Source: Actinomycetes bacterium
GTDB taxonomy: Bacteria; Actinomycetota; Acidimicrobiia; Acidimicrobiales; GCA-2861595
Direction: 5' to 3'
Assembly (NCBI GenBank): GCA_023264975.1
Contig: JAHFUS010000023.1
Span: 1-52,163 of the forward strand
Length of the DNA: 52,163 nucleotides
Positions 35,088 to 43,000 of the stretch are shown one piece after another. The translations under genes were made by a program, and so were the position numbers. Positions within the stretch are counted from its first letter, which is position 1. Each line of letters starts with the position of its first letter. The notes beneath the pieces were generated by a model that worked only from the letters and a program-made list of their open reading frames with translations, was not told where the DNA came from and ran no database searches.

Positions 35088-36371
35088 TCAGTCGATGAAC
35101 GTCCCCATGCCGGACGGACCGGGCGACCCGGCCGCCAGGACCTCGTCCAACGCCTCACGGGGCGACAGCCGGCGCTCGGACGTCATGGTGGCGGCGATGG
35201 CCCCGACCACGCGAGGAGCGGCGAATGACGTTCCGCTCCACACGGCCGTTGCATCAACGCCGAAGTTGAGGGAGGGCGCTCCCAGTGGCAACGGCATGTC
35301 GCCCTCGAGATAGGTGCTGCGCAGGCCCACGCCGTGCGCACAGGCCCGCACCCACGGGCCCCGGTTGCTCCACTCGGCCGGATCGCCCTTGCCGTCGACG
35401 GCGGCGACACCCACCACGTGTTCGAAGCCCTCGATGCCGCCGAAGGCGGCCGGCCACATCTTCTGCTCGGGTACGCCGGCCTTCTCGGCTTGCAGAAAGT
35501 CGTTGCCGGCGGCCGCCACCACGACGGTGTCGGTCCGATCGCGCACGGCCTCCAGCGCCCGCCGCAGCGCCTCGGGGGGCTCGTGGTCCTCGCTCGGCCC
35601 GGCCAGCGACAGGTTCAAGATGTGGGTCCCCTTGGCGCCGAGGATGTCGAGGGCCAGCTCCACGTCGTCGACCAGGCCGACGTCGTCCAGCGTCACCTCC
35701 GGGTTGAGATCGGTGTCCGGGGCCAGCTGGCGGATGACGCCGGCGATGAACGTGCCGTGGCCGCCGAACACCGAGCGGATGTGGCGCCGGGCCTCGTCGT
35801 AGAAGCCGTCGTGGTCGTCGCCGTCGTCGGCGTAGTTGTGCGAGAGCAGGGGATGCTTGGACGTGCTCTGCTTGACGAAGCCGGTGTCGAGGATCGACAC
35901 ACGCACGCCCTTGCCTGTGCCCGGACGCTTGGAGGACTCGACCGTCACGGGGCCGGTCCCGCCGTCCTGGGGAAGGTCGCCGGGGCCGAACTTCATGATC
36001 GGCGCCCCGGCCATGATGTGGCTGAGCGTGACCGCCCGCCGGGGGGCACGGTGGCCGGCCTTGTCCCTGATCGCCATCATCGACCGGCGTGCGTCGGCAT
36101 TGGGGCCGAAGAGCCGCCACTGGCGGATACCGAGGCGGTCGAGCTGCCGGCCGTCGCGGCTGTGGCACCGGACCCGCCGGGCGCCTTCGGCGGCGAGGAG
36201 GTCGGCCAGCTCCCCTTCGAATTTGGCGTCTACGAGCAGCTGGTCGGGGCGGTAGAGGTACCGCTCCGGGCCCTCGGCGTACCAGGCGACCCGGCGATCC
36301 TTCTCGATGGCATACCAGACGATGTCGGCGGCCAGCTCCGCCGACCTGGCTGGATCGATGTGCTCGGGCAT
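35088..36371 (-). CDS. S8 subtilisin-like serine protease, cytoplasmic type
   Basis: The 427-residue protein has a complete catalytic triad: Asp162 in VSILDTGF, His205 in GGHGTFIAGVI, and Ser382 in SGTSFAAPRV. The oxyanion Asn lies in VAAAGNDF. The first 120 residues (RSAELAADIVWYAIEKDRRV, AWYAEGPERYLYRPDQLLVD) replace the usual signal and inhibitor propeptide and look like a separate helical domain. No signal peptide or membrane segment is present, so the enzyme acts inside the cell. The ATG at 36371 follows GAGGGGG. It is divergent from the TPR-CHAT protease gene, with 131 bases between, and upstream of the small peptide gene; a joint pathway is inferred from position only. Confidence 0.9.
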   Translation of the reverse strand: MPEHIDPARSAELAADIVWYAIEKDRRVAWYAEGPERYLYRPDQLLVDAKFEGELADLLAAEGARRVRCHSRDGRQLDRLGIRQWRLFGPNADARRSMMAIRDKAGHRAPRRAVTLSHIMAGAPIMKFGPGDLPQDGGTGPVTVESSKRPGTGKGVRVSILDTGFVKQSTSKHPLLSHNYADDGDDHDGFYDEARRHIRSVFGGHGTFIAGVIRQLAPDTDLNPEVTLDDVGLVDDVELALDILGAKGTHILNLSLAGPSEDHEPPEALRRALEAVRDRTDTVVVAAAGNDFLQAEKAGVPEQKMWPAAFGGIEGFEHVVGVAAVDGKGDPAEWSNRGPWVRACAHGVGLRSTYLEGDMPLPLGAPSLNFGVDATAVWSGTSFAAPRVVGAIAATMTSERRLSPREALDEVLAAGSPGPSGMGTFID

Positions 36372-36449
36372 GTCGTCCCCCTCGTCTCGCAACGCAGCGG
36401 CCGTCGTGCCGCACCCGACGCTTCTAGCATCTCGATCACGATGCGCCAA

Positions 36450-36469
36450 TCGATAGTTTCGTACATCGA
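36450..36469. promoter_or_regulatory. Short inverted repeat in the divergent protease promoter region
   Basis: TCGAT at 36450-36454 and ATCGA at 36465-36469 flank a ten-base spacer, midway between the two divergent protease genes. A shared operator is possible, but short repeats of this kind also arise by chance. Confidence 0.3.
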
Positions 36470-36502
36470 ATCCTGCGACGTTCGGGCTGGGCGCCGGCGG
36501 CG

Positions 36503-39133
36503 GTGACGTCGATCACAACCGATCTCGGCGAGCGCGCCTGCGAGGCGCTCGACGTGGCGACGGCCGAGCCCCGCCGGGCGCGGGTGCTGGCCGGACAGGT
36601 GCGGGTCGAGGCGAAGCGGGCGGGCCGGCCGGACGTGGCATCGATGGCGGAGCAGGCCCTCGGGCTGGCGGCGCGGGAGCTGGGCGAGATCGACGCCGCA
36701 GTCGCCCATCTGAGGAAGGCCGTTGCGGTGGCGGAGCGGGCCGGGCTGGTCAAGCGGGCGGCGGAGGCCCGGGCCAGCCTGGCGCCCACGCTGCAGTACG
36801 CCGGGCGTCCGGCCGACGCCTTGCGGGAGGCCGACACGGCGGCCGCCGTGCTGCGGGGGCCGGGGCTGGCCCGCCTCCAGCTGCAGCGGTCCGGCATCCT
36901 GCTCCGCCTCGAGCGCTTCGACGAGGCCCTCGCCCTGCTCCGGCCGGCGGCCGCCTCCTTCCGGCGGAACGGGGACACCCTCTGGGAGGCCCGCCTGCAC
37001 AACGCGCGGGGGATCATCAACGGCCACCGGGGCGCCCACCGCGCCGGCGACCGTGATTTCCGCCGGGCGGCGGAGTTGTTCGCCGCCACCGGCGACGAGG
37101 TTGCGGCCGCCCAAATGCTGTGCAACAGGGCGTGGCTGGCCGGCCGGTCGGGCGACGTACCGGGCGCGCTGGCCCTTTGGGACGACGCCGAAGCGCGCCT
37201 GCGGGAGCTGGGCATCCCCTTTGGCGCCGCCTACATCGATAAGTGCGAGGCCCTTCTTGCCGTCAACCTGGCGGCCGAGGCCCGCTCGACGGCTGAGCGG
37301 GCGGCCAGCGAGTTGGCGGCCGGCGGGATGGCCTCGGACATCCCCGAGGCCCAGATGAAGGTGGCGCAGGCGGCGCTGCTGGAGGGAGACCCCGCCGCCG
37401 CTGCCGCCGTGGCCGCCAGAGCGGCGCGGTCGTTCGGGCGCCAGCACCGCCCCGCCTGGGAAGCGATGGCCCGCTGGGCGGTGGTGCAGGCCAGGTACGA
37501 GGCCGGGTCGCGCTCGGCCGCCACCCAGCGCGCCGCCTCGGGCGCGGCCGACGTCCTCGCCGGTTTCGGCCAGTCGGTGGCCGCCCTCGACGCCCGCCTT
37601 GTCGCGGCCCGCATCGCCGTCCGCCGCGGGAAGGTCGACGAGGCGGACGCGCTCCTCGGATCTGTCCGGGTCCAGCGCCGCGCCCCGGCCGACGTGCGGG
37701 CCCGCGCCTGGTACGCCCAGGCCATGGTGCGTGACGCACGGGGCGACGGCGCGGGAGCCGACCGGTGCCTGCACGCCGGCTGGCGGGTGCTGGACCAGTA
37801 CCGGGCCAGCCTGGGCGCCACCGAGTTGCGGGCCAGCGTGGCGGGCCACGGCCGGGAGCTGGCCCGCCTCGGCGTGGCGCGGGGACTGGCGGCCGGCCGG
37901 CCGGCGTCCGTCCTGCGTTGGGCCGAGCGGGGGCGGGCCGCCGCTCTGCGGCTGCGACCGGTACTACCGCCGGCGGAGGGCGCGCTGGCTCGCGACCTGG
38001 CCGAGGTGAGGGAGGTGGCGTCCGCCCTGGCCAAGGCGGAGTCCCGGCCCGAGGCAGACAGACTGGAGGCGCGGCAGGTCGCCCTCGAGGCGTCGATCCG
38101 CCGCCACGCCCGGCAGGCGGCCGGCTCGGGGACAGTCGACGACGTGCCCACCCTGGACCGCCTGGCTGCCGCCCTCGGGTCGTCCGTGCTGGTGGAGATC
38201 GTGGCGCTTGACGGGTTCCTCCACGCCCTGGTCGTGCGGGAGGGTCGAGCCGTGCTGCGCCCCCTCGGCCCGGCGGAGGTGGCGGACACCGAGGTCGAGC
38301 ACCTCCGCTTCGCCCTGCGCCGGCTGGCGCTGCGGCGGGGCTCGGAGGCGTCCATGGCGGCGGCGGCGGCCGGCGCGGCGGCGGCGGCGGACAGGCTGGA
38401 GGCGCTCCTGCTGGCGCCGGTGGCAGGCGACATCGGCGACCGGGCCCTCGTGCTCTCGCCCCCGGGACGCCTCCACGTCCTGCCCTGGTCGATGCTCCCA
38501 ACCTGCCACGGCCGCCCGCTCTGCATCGTCCCGTCGGCCGCACTCTGGCTGAAGGGCGCCGGCGGGGCCCGGCGTGGCGGCAGGGCGCTCCTGGTCGCCG
38601 GGCCCGACCTTCCCCATGCCGTCGATGAGGTCGACCTGCTCCATGCGGCCTATCCGAAGGCGACCGTCCTCGCCGGCGCCGGCGCCACGGCGACGGCGGT
38701 GGGGCGGGGGATGGCCGCCGCCGACCTGGCCCACGTCGCCGCCCACGGATCCTTCCGGTCCGACAACCCGCTGTTCTCCTGCCTGCGCCTGGCCGACGGC
38801 CCGTTCACCGTCTACGACCTCGAGGCCCTGCGCACCGCACCGCCCCTGCTCGTGCTGTCGGCATGCGACTCCGGGCTGTCGTCCGTGCGCCCGGGCGACG
38901 AGCTGATGGGCCTCGCCTCGGCCCTGTTCATGATCGGCACCAGGGCGCTGGTGGCCAGCGTCGGTCCCGTGCCGGACGACACCACCAAGGGCCTCATGGT
39001 CGACTTCCACCACAGGCTCGTAGCCGGGGCCTCGCCAGCCGCGGCCCTGGCCGCCGCCGGCGGCAGTCGCCGGGCGTCCACGGACCCGGCGTGGGTGACG
39101 GCTGCGTCCTTTCTCTGCTTCGGCGCCGGCTGA
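36503..39133 (+). CDS. TPR-CHAT caspase-like protease
   Basis: The 876-residue protein has TPR-like helical repeats across about residues 1-400 (for example LGEIDAAVAHLRKAVAVAER and RFDEALALLRPAAASFRRNG). A long helical linker follows, then a CHAT peptidase domain from about 560 to the end. The dyad is intact: His748 in HVAAHGSF and Cys788 in VLSACDSG, with GLASALFMIGTRALVASVG after it. CHAT proteases cleave specific partner proteins after activation, with TPRs as the sensor or scaffold, as in known bacterial gasdermin and Craspase systems. The GTG at 36503 is the first start in frame. An ECF-type sigma factor and a small beta-rich protein follow on the same strand, and an S8 protease is divergent. 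Confidence 0.92.
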   Translation: MTSITTDLGERACEALDVATAEPRRARVLAGQVRVEAKRAGRPDVASMAEQALGLAARELGEIDAAVAHLRKAVAVAERAGLVKRAAEARASLAPTLQYAGRPADALREADTAAAVLRGPGLARLQLQRSGILLRLERFDEALALLRPAAASFRRNGDTLWEARLHNARGIINGHRGAHRAGDRDFRRAAELFAATGDEVAAAQMLCNRAWLAGRSGDVPGALALWDDAEARLRELGIPFGAAYIDKCEALLAVNLAAEARSTAERAASELAAGGMASDIPEAQMKVAQAALLEGDPAAAAAVAARAARSFGRQHRPAWEAMARWAVVQARYEAGSRSAATQRAASGAADVLAGFGQSVAALDARLVAARIAVRRGKVDEADALLGSVRVQRRAPADVRARAWYAQAMVRDARGDGAGADRCLHAGWRVLDQYRASLGATELRASVAGHGRELARLGVARGLAAGRPASVLRWAERGRAAALRLRPVLPPAEGALARDLAEVREVASALAKAESRPEADRLEARQVALEASIRRHARQAAGSGTVDDVPTLDRLAAALGSSVLVEIVALDGFLHALVVREGRAVLRPLGPAEVADTEVEHLRFALRRLALRRGSEASMAAAAAGAAAAADRLEALLLAPVAGDIGDRALVLSPPGRLHVLPWSMLPTCHGRPLCIVPSAALWLKGAGGARRGGRALLVAGPDLPHAVDEVDLLHAAYPKATVLAGAGATATAVGRGMAAADLAHVAAHGSFRSDNPLFSCLRLADGPFTVYDLEALRTAPPLLVLSACDSGLSSVRPGDELMGLASALFMIGTRALVASVGPVPDDTTKGLMVDFHHRLVAGASPAAALAAAGGSRRASTDPAWVTAASFLCFGAG

Positions 39134-39193
39134 ACGGCCCGGTCACGGGATCGCAACGCGGCCGGGATGCCGTGGCGCCGCCCGCCCGGCGCC

Positions 39194-39199
39194 TACGAT
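39194..39199 (+). promoter_or_regulatory. Leaderless-type -10 hexamer TACGAT for the ECF sigma gene
   Basis: The hexamer ends 6 bases before the GTG at 39206. The sigma gene may thus be transcribed apart from the CHAT gene. Confidence 0.55.
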
Positions 39200-39205
39200 C
39201 ACGCC

Positions 39206-39793
39206 GTGAGCCACGCCGACGATGCCGCCCTCGTGCGGGCGGCGGCCGGCGGCGACCAGGCGGCGTGGGACGCCCTGGTGAAGCGCTTCAGCGGGCTGGT
39301 GTGGTCGATCGCCCGGTCCCACCGTCTCGGTGCCGCCGACGCGGCTGACGTGTCCCAGACGGCGTGGCTGCGCCTGGTGGAGAACCTCGACCGGCTGCGC
39401 GACCCCGAGCGGGTCGGCGCCTGGCTGGCCACCACCAGCCGCAACGAGTGCCTCCGCGTCATCCGCCGGTCGGGCCGCCAGGTGCCCACGGACATCGAGG
39501 CCGCCATCGACCTGGAGGCGGACGAGACGGTGGCGCCGCCGGTCGACGCCGGCCTGCTGGCGGGGGAGCGCGACGCCGACCTGTGGGCGGCCTTTGCCAT
39601 GATCAGCGAGCGCTGCCAGGTCCTGCTCCGCCTCCTCATCGCCGACCCCACGCCGACCTACGACGAGATCGGCGAGATCCTCGGCATGGCGGTCGGCAGC
39701 ATCGGTCCCACCCGCGCCCGCTGTCTGGAGCACCTCCGCCGCAAGAGCGGTATCACGGCGGGTCCGGGCCGACTCTCAGTCAGCGGGGAGTAA
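39206..39793 (+). CDS. ECF-type RNA polymerase sigma factor
   Basis: The 195-residue protein has region 2 (LVKRFSGLVWSIARSHRLGA, then DVSQTAWLRLVENLDRLRDP and WLATTSRNECLRVIRR). Region 4 is also present (ISERCQVLLRLLIADPTPTY, DEIGEILGMAVGSIGPTRAR and CLEHLRR). It lacks region 3, as ECF factors do. It should direct RNA polymerase to a small regulon under a cognate control protein. No transmembrane anti-sigma gene follows; the next gene, 10 bases on, encodes a small soluble protein that could take that role. The GTG at 39206 sits behind a -10 hexamer and just before region 2. Confidence 0.9.
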   Translation: MSHADDAALVRAAAGGDQAAWDALVKRFSGLVWSIARSHRLGAADAADVSQTAWLRLVENLDRLRDPERVGAWLATTSRNECLRVIRRSGRQVPTDIEAAIDLEADETVAPPVDAGLLAGERDADLWAAFAMISERCQVLLRLLIADPTPTYDEIGEILGMAVGSIGPTRARCLEHLRRKSGITAGPGRLSVSGE

Positions 39794-39803
39794 GGAGGCA
39801 GTC

Positions 39804-40283
39804 ATGGCGGAGGACGTGCGACCGGAGGAGGAGGACGATCGGCTGTTCGAGACGTTGCGCGCTGTCGCCCAGCGCCTCGACCCCGTGCCGGCCGAGGTGG
39901 AGGCCGCCGCCCGCGGCGCCTACACGTGGCGCACGGTCGACGCCGAACTGGCCGAGCTTGCCTACGACTCGCTGCTGGACGACGACCGCCTGGCCGGCGT
40001 GCGGGCCGACGACGCGCCGCGCACCCTCACGTTCGAGGGCCCCGCCTACAGCGTGGAGATCGAGGTGGCGACCGACGGCGGCGGTCGTCGCCTGCTGGGC
40101 CAGCTGGTACCGCCGGCGCCGGCGCAGATCGAGGTCCGTCACTCGGGTGGCCTGCTCCGCCTGGGCGCCGACGAGGTCGGCCGGTTCTCGGCCGAAGGCG
40201 TGGCACCCGGCCCGGTCAGCCTTCGCTGCATGCTCGAGGGCGCTGACGGCCCGCCGCTGGACACGGCCTGGGTCACCGTCTGA
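39804..40283 (+). CDS. Small beta-rich protein linked to the ECF sigma factor
   Basis: The 159-residue acidic protein has helices first (residues 10-65: DDRLFETLRAVAQRLDPVPA, DAELAELAYDSLLDDD). A beta-sandwich-like domain follows (70-159: RTLTFEGPAYSVEIEVATDG, QIEVRHSGGLLRLGADEVGR, VSLRCMLEGADG). The second half resembles carboxypeptidase-regulatory-like folds. GGAGG lies six bases before the ATG, and the gene follows the sigma gene by 10 bases. I infer that it is a cognate regulator of the sigma factor or a substrate of the neighbouring proteases; neither is shown by sequence alone. Confidence 0.75.
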   Translation: MAEDVRPEEEDDRLFETLRAVAQRLDPVPAEVEAAARGAYTWRTVDAELAELAYDSLLDDDRLAGVRADDAPRTLTFEGPAYSVEIEVATDGGGRRLLGQLVPPAPAQIEVRHSGGLLRLGADEVGRFSAEGVAPGPVSLRCMLEGADGPPLDTAWVTV

Positions 40284-40294
40284 TCACCGTCTGA
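40273..40294 (+). repeat. 11-bp perfect tandem duplication over a stop codon
   Basis: TCACCGTCTGA is present twice in tandem. The first copy ends with the stop of the 159-residue protein; the second supplies a further in-sequence TGA. It looks like a recent slippage duplication. Confidence 0.8.
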
Positions 40295-40310
40295 AACGGC
40301 TGCTTGCCGG

Positions 40311-40329
40311 CGCCTGAACGGTTCAGGCG
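40311..40329. terminator. Perfect 9-bp hairpin between convergent genes
   Basis: CGCCTGAAC and GTTCAGGCG flank a single base. The hairpin includes the stop codon of the minus-strand membrane protein and lies 28 bases past the plus-strand gene, so it may end both transcripts. Confidence 0.5.
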
Positions 40330-40991
40330 GTGTGGACGACCGGGGCGGGCGACAGCACGACCTTCACCCCGTGGCGGCGGGCAGCGGCCCGGAACCAGGC
40401 CACGCTCACGCCGATCCCGGCGCCGGTGAGGACCCAGCCGACCACGGCCCGGGCCACCAGATAGGTCGCAGTGCCCATCGAGCCGAGCAGGACGGCCGAG
40501 ATTGCTACCTGGACCAGGATGTTCACGCCCCACAGCACGGCGATGCGGGCGAAGTAGCGGCGCACCCATGGCGCGTCGCGGAGGTCGTCCGGCAGGGGTA
40601 TGAAGTCGCCCGCCAGCCGCATCGGCATGGGCCGATCACTCCGGGCGGTGGCGCAGAAGGCGATGCCGGTGGCGGCGGTGGTGACCAGAGGCTGGATCAG
40701 GACGAGCGCGGGGTTGCGAAGGGCCAGTGCCACGCCGATGCGGGCGATACCGGTGAGAGCGCCCAGGGCCATGAGGCCGGGCACCGCCCGCCCGAGCATG
40801 TGGCGTCGGCAGATGGCGAGGCCCGTCCAGATCATCCCGGCCGCCAGGCCGGCCACCACGCCGGCGGCGCGCATGGTGAGCGTCGACAGCACCAGGGGGG
40901 CCACGCTCGATTCGCCCAGACCGGGCGCCGCGTGGCGGGCCAGACTCCTCAGCCCGGGAAGGTGGACATCCGTCACCGGCGCGGTGGGCAT
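40323..40991 (-). CDS. VC0807/DUF3159-like integral membrane protein
   Basis: The 222-residue protein has about five or six hydrophobic helices (for example AAGVVAGLAAGMIWTGLAIC, VPGLMALGALTGIARIGVAL and ARIAVLWGVNILVQVAISAV). It ends in a short basic tail. Polar motifs between helices (DRPMPMRLAGDFIPLP, PWVRRYFARIA) recall the VC0807/DUF3159 group of small membrane proteins without known function. The ATG at 40991 places the first helix normally. A TTG at 41063 with GGAGG close before it is an alternative that would add 24 residues. Confidence 0.65.
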   Translation of the reverse strand: MPTAPVTDVHLPGLRSLARHAAPGLGESSVAPLVLSTLTMRAAGVVAGLAAGMIWTGLAICRRHMLGRAVPGLMALGALTGIARIGVALALRNPALVLIQPLVTTAATGIAFCATARSDRPMPMRLAGDFIPLPDDLRDAPWVRRYFARIAVLWGVNILVQVAISAVLLGSMGTATYLVARAVVGWVLTGAGIGVSVAWFRAAARRHGVKVVLSPAPVVHTA

Positions 40992-41141
40992 GTGTTGTTG
41001 TCGGAACGTTGCCGGCTGCCCTGTATCTCCTTTCCGCCCACGGGTCGGGCACCCAGTGGGCAAGATCCTCCGAGGCCGCCACCGGGGGACGGACCTGCCC
41101 GCGGCTGCGGTGGACGCCCCCCATCCGGGCCGTTCCGCACG

Positions 41142-41723
41142 TCAGGGCGAGAGGCGCTCGATGACCCAGCGGTCGCCCTCACGCCGGTAGCGGAGGCGGT
41201 CGTGGAGGCGGTCGTCGCGGTGGTGCCAGAACTCGACGGTGCGGGCCACCAGCCGGAATCCCCCCCAGAACGGCGGGCTGGGGACGTCGGCAGAGCCGAA
41301 GTCGGCGTCGAGCTCGGCCACCCGCGCCTCCAGGGCGTGCCGGCCGGGCACAACCTCGCTCTGGTGCGACGCCCATGCGCTCAACTGGCTGCCGCGGGGA
41401 CGTGATCGCCAGTACCGCTCGGACTCCTCCGCCCCGATTTTCTTCACCGCTCCCGCCACCCGAACCTGGCGGTGAGGCGGCCAGTAGAAGACCAGCGCGG
41501 CCCGGGGGTTGGCGGTCAGATCCCGGGCCTTGGGGCTCGTGTAGTTGGTGAAGAAGGCGAATCCCCGCTCGTCGGCGCCCTTCAGGAGCACCATCCGGCC
41601 CGCCGGCTCGCCGTCCGCCGACGCCGTTACCAGTGCCACTGCGTCGGTGCCGGCCTCGGCGAACCAGGCGGAGAACTGGGCGACGGGGTCGGCGTCGAGG
41701 TCGTTTTCGTGCAGTCCGGGCAC
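41142..41723 (-). CDS. pdxH: Pyridoxamine 5'-phosphate oxidase
   Basis: The 193-residue protein carries the FMN-binding split-barrel motifs of PdxH: GRMVLLKGADERGFAFFTNY, ARAALVFYWPPHRQVRVAGA-like strands, SQLSAWASHQSEVV and PSPPFWGGFRLVA. The C-terminus WVIERLSP is also typical. It oxidises pyridoxine or pyridoxamine 5'-phosphate to pyridoxal 5'-phosphate in the cytoplasm. The GTG at 41723 lies 11 bases past the stop of the PhoU/TrkA-C gene, preceded by GAAGGG. It is the last gene of a three-gene minus-strand operon. The N-terminus is slightly short for the family but complete in its core. Confidence 0.92.
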   Translation of the reverse strand: MPGLHENDLDADPVAQFSAWFAEAGTDAVALVTASADGEPAGRMVLLKGADERGFAFFTNYTSPKARDLTANPRAALVFYWPPHRQVRVAGAVKKIGAEESERYWRSRPRGSQLSAWASHQSEVVPGRHALEARVAELDADFGSADVPSPPFWGGFRLVARTVEFWHHRDDRLHDRLRYRREGDRWVIERLSP

Positions 41724-41736
41724 CGGGCGGCGCCCT

Positions 41737-42963
41737 TCAGGAGCGGGTGCCGAGGGGGACCAGGACGTCCTGGCCGGTGTCGTCGTCCTCGACGAGGCCG
41801 TAGCCGCATAGCTCGGCCAGCAGCGCCCGGCCCTCGTCGGGCCCGGTGGCGATGAGCTCGTCCCCTGCCTGGAGGCGGACCTCGCGGCGGGGCCGGTAGA
41901 GGTAGCGGCCGCCGCGGCGGATGGCCAGGAGATAGAAGCCCGTCTCCGTTTCCAGCTGCAACTCGCCGAGCGAGCCGCCGTCGGCCGCCGACCGCGGCGC
42001 CACCGGTACCTGGGCCACCACCTCCTCTGCCTCACCGAAGGCGAGGGCGAGGATGGGGTGCAGCTCCTCACCCCGCTCGACCGGCCACACCATCTGCTGG
42101 GCTGCGTCGCCCAGGGCCTCGGCCGCCGCCGACAGGTGGAGCAGGCCCCGCAGCGGCGACGGATCGGAGTGGTTGGCGGCCGACCGCAGGACCCACGTCT
42201 CGATGCGCTCCTGCATCTCGTCGAGACGGTTCTCGAGGTGCACCACCTCGGCGGCCAGGCCGGCGTCACGAAGCACCAGCGCCGAGTAGGCCAGGCCGAC
42301 GGCCACCTCGGAGATGTTCTTCATCTCCACCAGCGTGTCGATGGCCTGGTCGAGATGCGGCTCGCCATCGGGAGCGGCGGGCGGGAGCCACGGCGCCTCA
42401 CCTGCGAGCGCGCGCAGGCCGGCGACGCCGGCGCCCGGGCCCTGCGCCAGCACCATGTCGTCGGGCAGGAGGATCACGTCGTCTTCGACCTCGGTGTTCC
42501 ACTCGCCACTGCGGCGCAGTGCCACCACGGCCATGCCGAGCTCGGTGGGCAGTTCCAGGTCTCCCACGCAGCGGTGCGCCATCTCGGAGCCTTCGCGCAC
42601 GCGCACCTGGTGACTGACCTCCTCGGCCTGCGCCATGTCGGCGATGAGGGCGGGAGGGATTCCGAGGCGGTGGCTCACGATGCGGCCGATGTCCGTGGCC
42701 GCCATGCCGATGCCCTCGATGGCGCTCACCACGTCGAGTACGGACGCCATCGCGTCGGCGTCGCGGGGCGAGCGGGCGGCCACCACACACAGGGTGCGCA
42801 TGTCGTGGGTCAGCTCGAGGAGCTTGTCCCGCAGCTCGTCGACCTCGTCCACCATGTCGGCCTCTCCGTAGTAGAGGGCGGCGTAGGCGATGTCGACCAT
42901 CAACTCGGAGATGTCCTTCGCCTCCGCGAGCAAGGTCCTCAGGTTTCTGGGTTTGTCGTCCAT
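41737..42963 (-). CDS. PhoU/TrkA-C regulatory protein of a cation transporter
   Basis: The 408-residue soluble protein is an internal duplication. PhoU-like helices (1-105: LLAEAKDISELMVDIAYAAL, YYGEADMVDEVDELRDKLLE) are followed by a TrkA-C-like domain (ELGMAVVALRRSGEW, DVILLPDDMVLAQGPG). A second PhoU-like set (MKNISEVAVGLAYSALVLRD) and a second TrkA-C-like domain (FYLLAIRRGGRYLYRPRREV, then RLQAGDELIATGP) come after. TrkA-C domains bind nucleotides or ions and gate cation transporters. It sits 37 bases downstream of the MgtE-like transporter gene on the same strand, so it probably regulates that transporter. Confidence 0.85.
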   Translation of the reverse strand: MDDKPRNLRTLLAEAKDISELMVDIAYAALYYGEADMVDEVDELRDKLLELTHDMRTLCVVAARSPRDADAMASVLDVVSAIEGIGMAATDIGRIVSHRLGIPPALIADMAQAEEVSHQVRVREGSEMAHRCVGDLELPTELGMAVVALRRSGEWNTEVEDDVILLPDDMVLAQGPGAGVAGLRALAGEAPWLPPAAPDGEPHLDQAIDTLVEMKNISEVAVGLAYSALVLRDAGLAAEVVHLENRLDEMQERIETWVLRSAANHSDPSPLRGLLHLSAAAEALGDAAQQMVWPVERGEELHPILALAFGEAEEVVAQVPVAPRSAADGGSLGELQLETETGFYLLAIRRGGRYLYRPRREVRLQAGDELIATGPDEGRALLAELCGYGLVEDDDTGQDVLVPLGTRS

Positions 42964-43000
42964 CAGTTCATCGCCACAGTGGGGATCACACGGTAATGCG

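Noticed and set aside
35088-36371. Secreted subtilisin
   Set aside because: No signal peptide, membrane helix or classical inhibitor propeptide precedes the catalytic domain.
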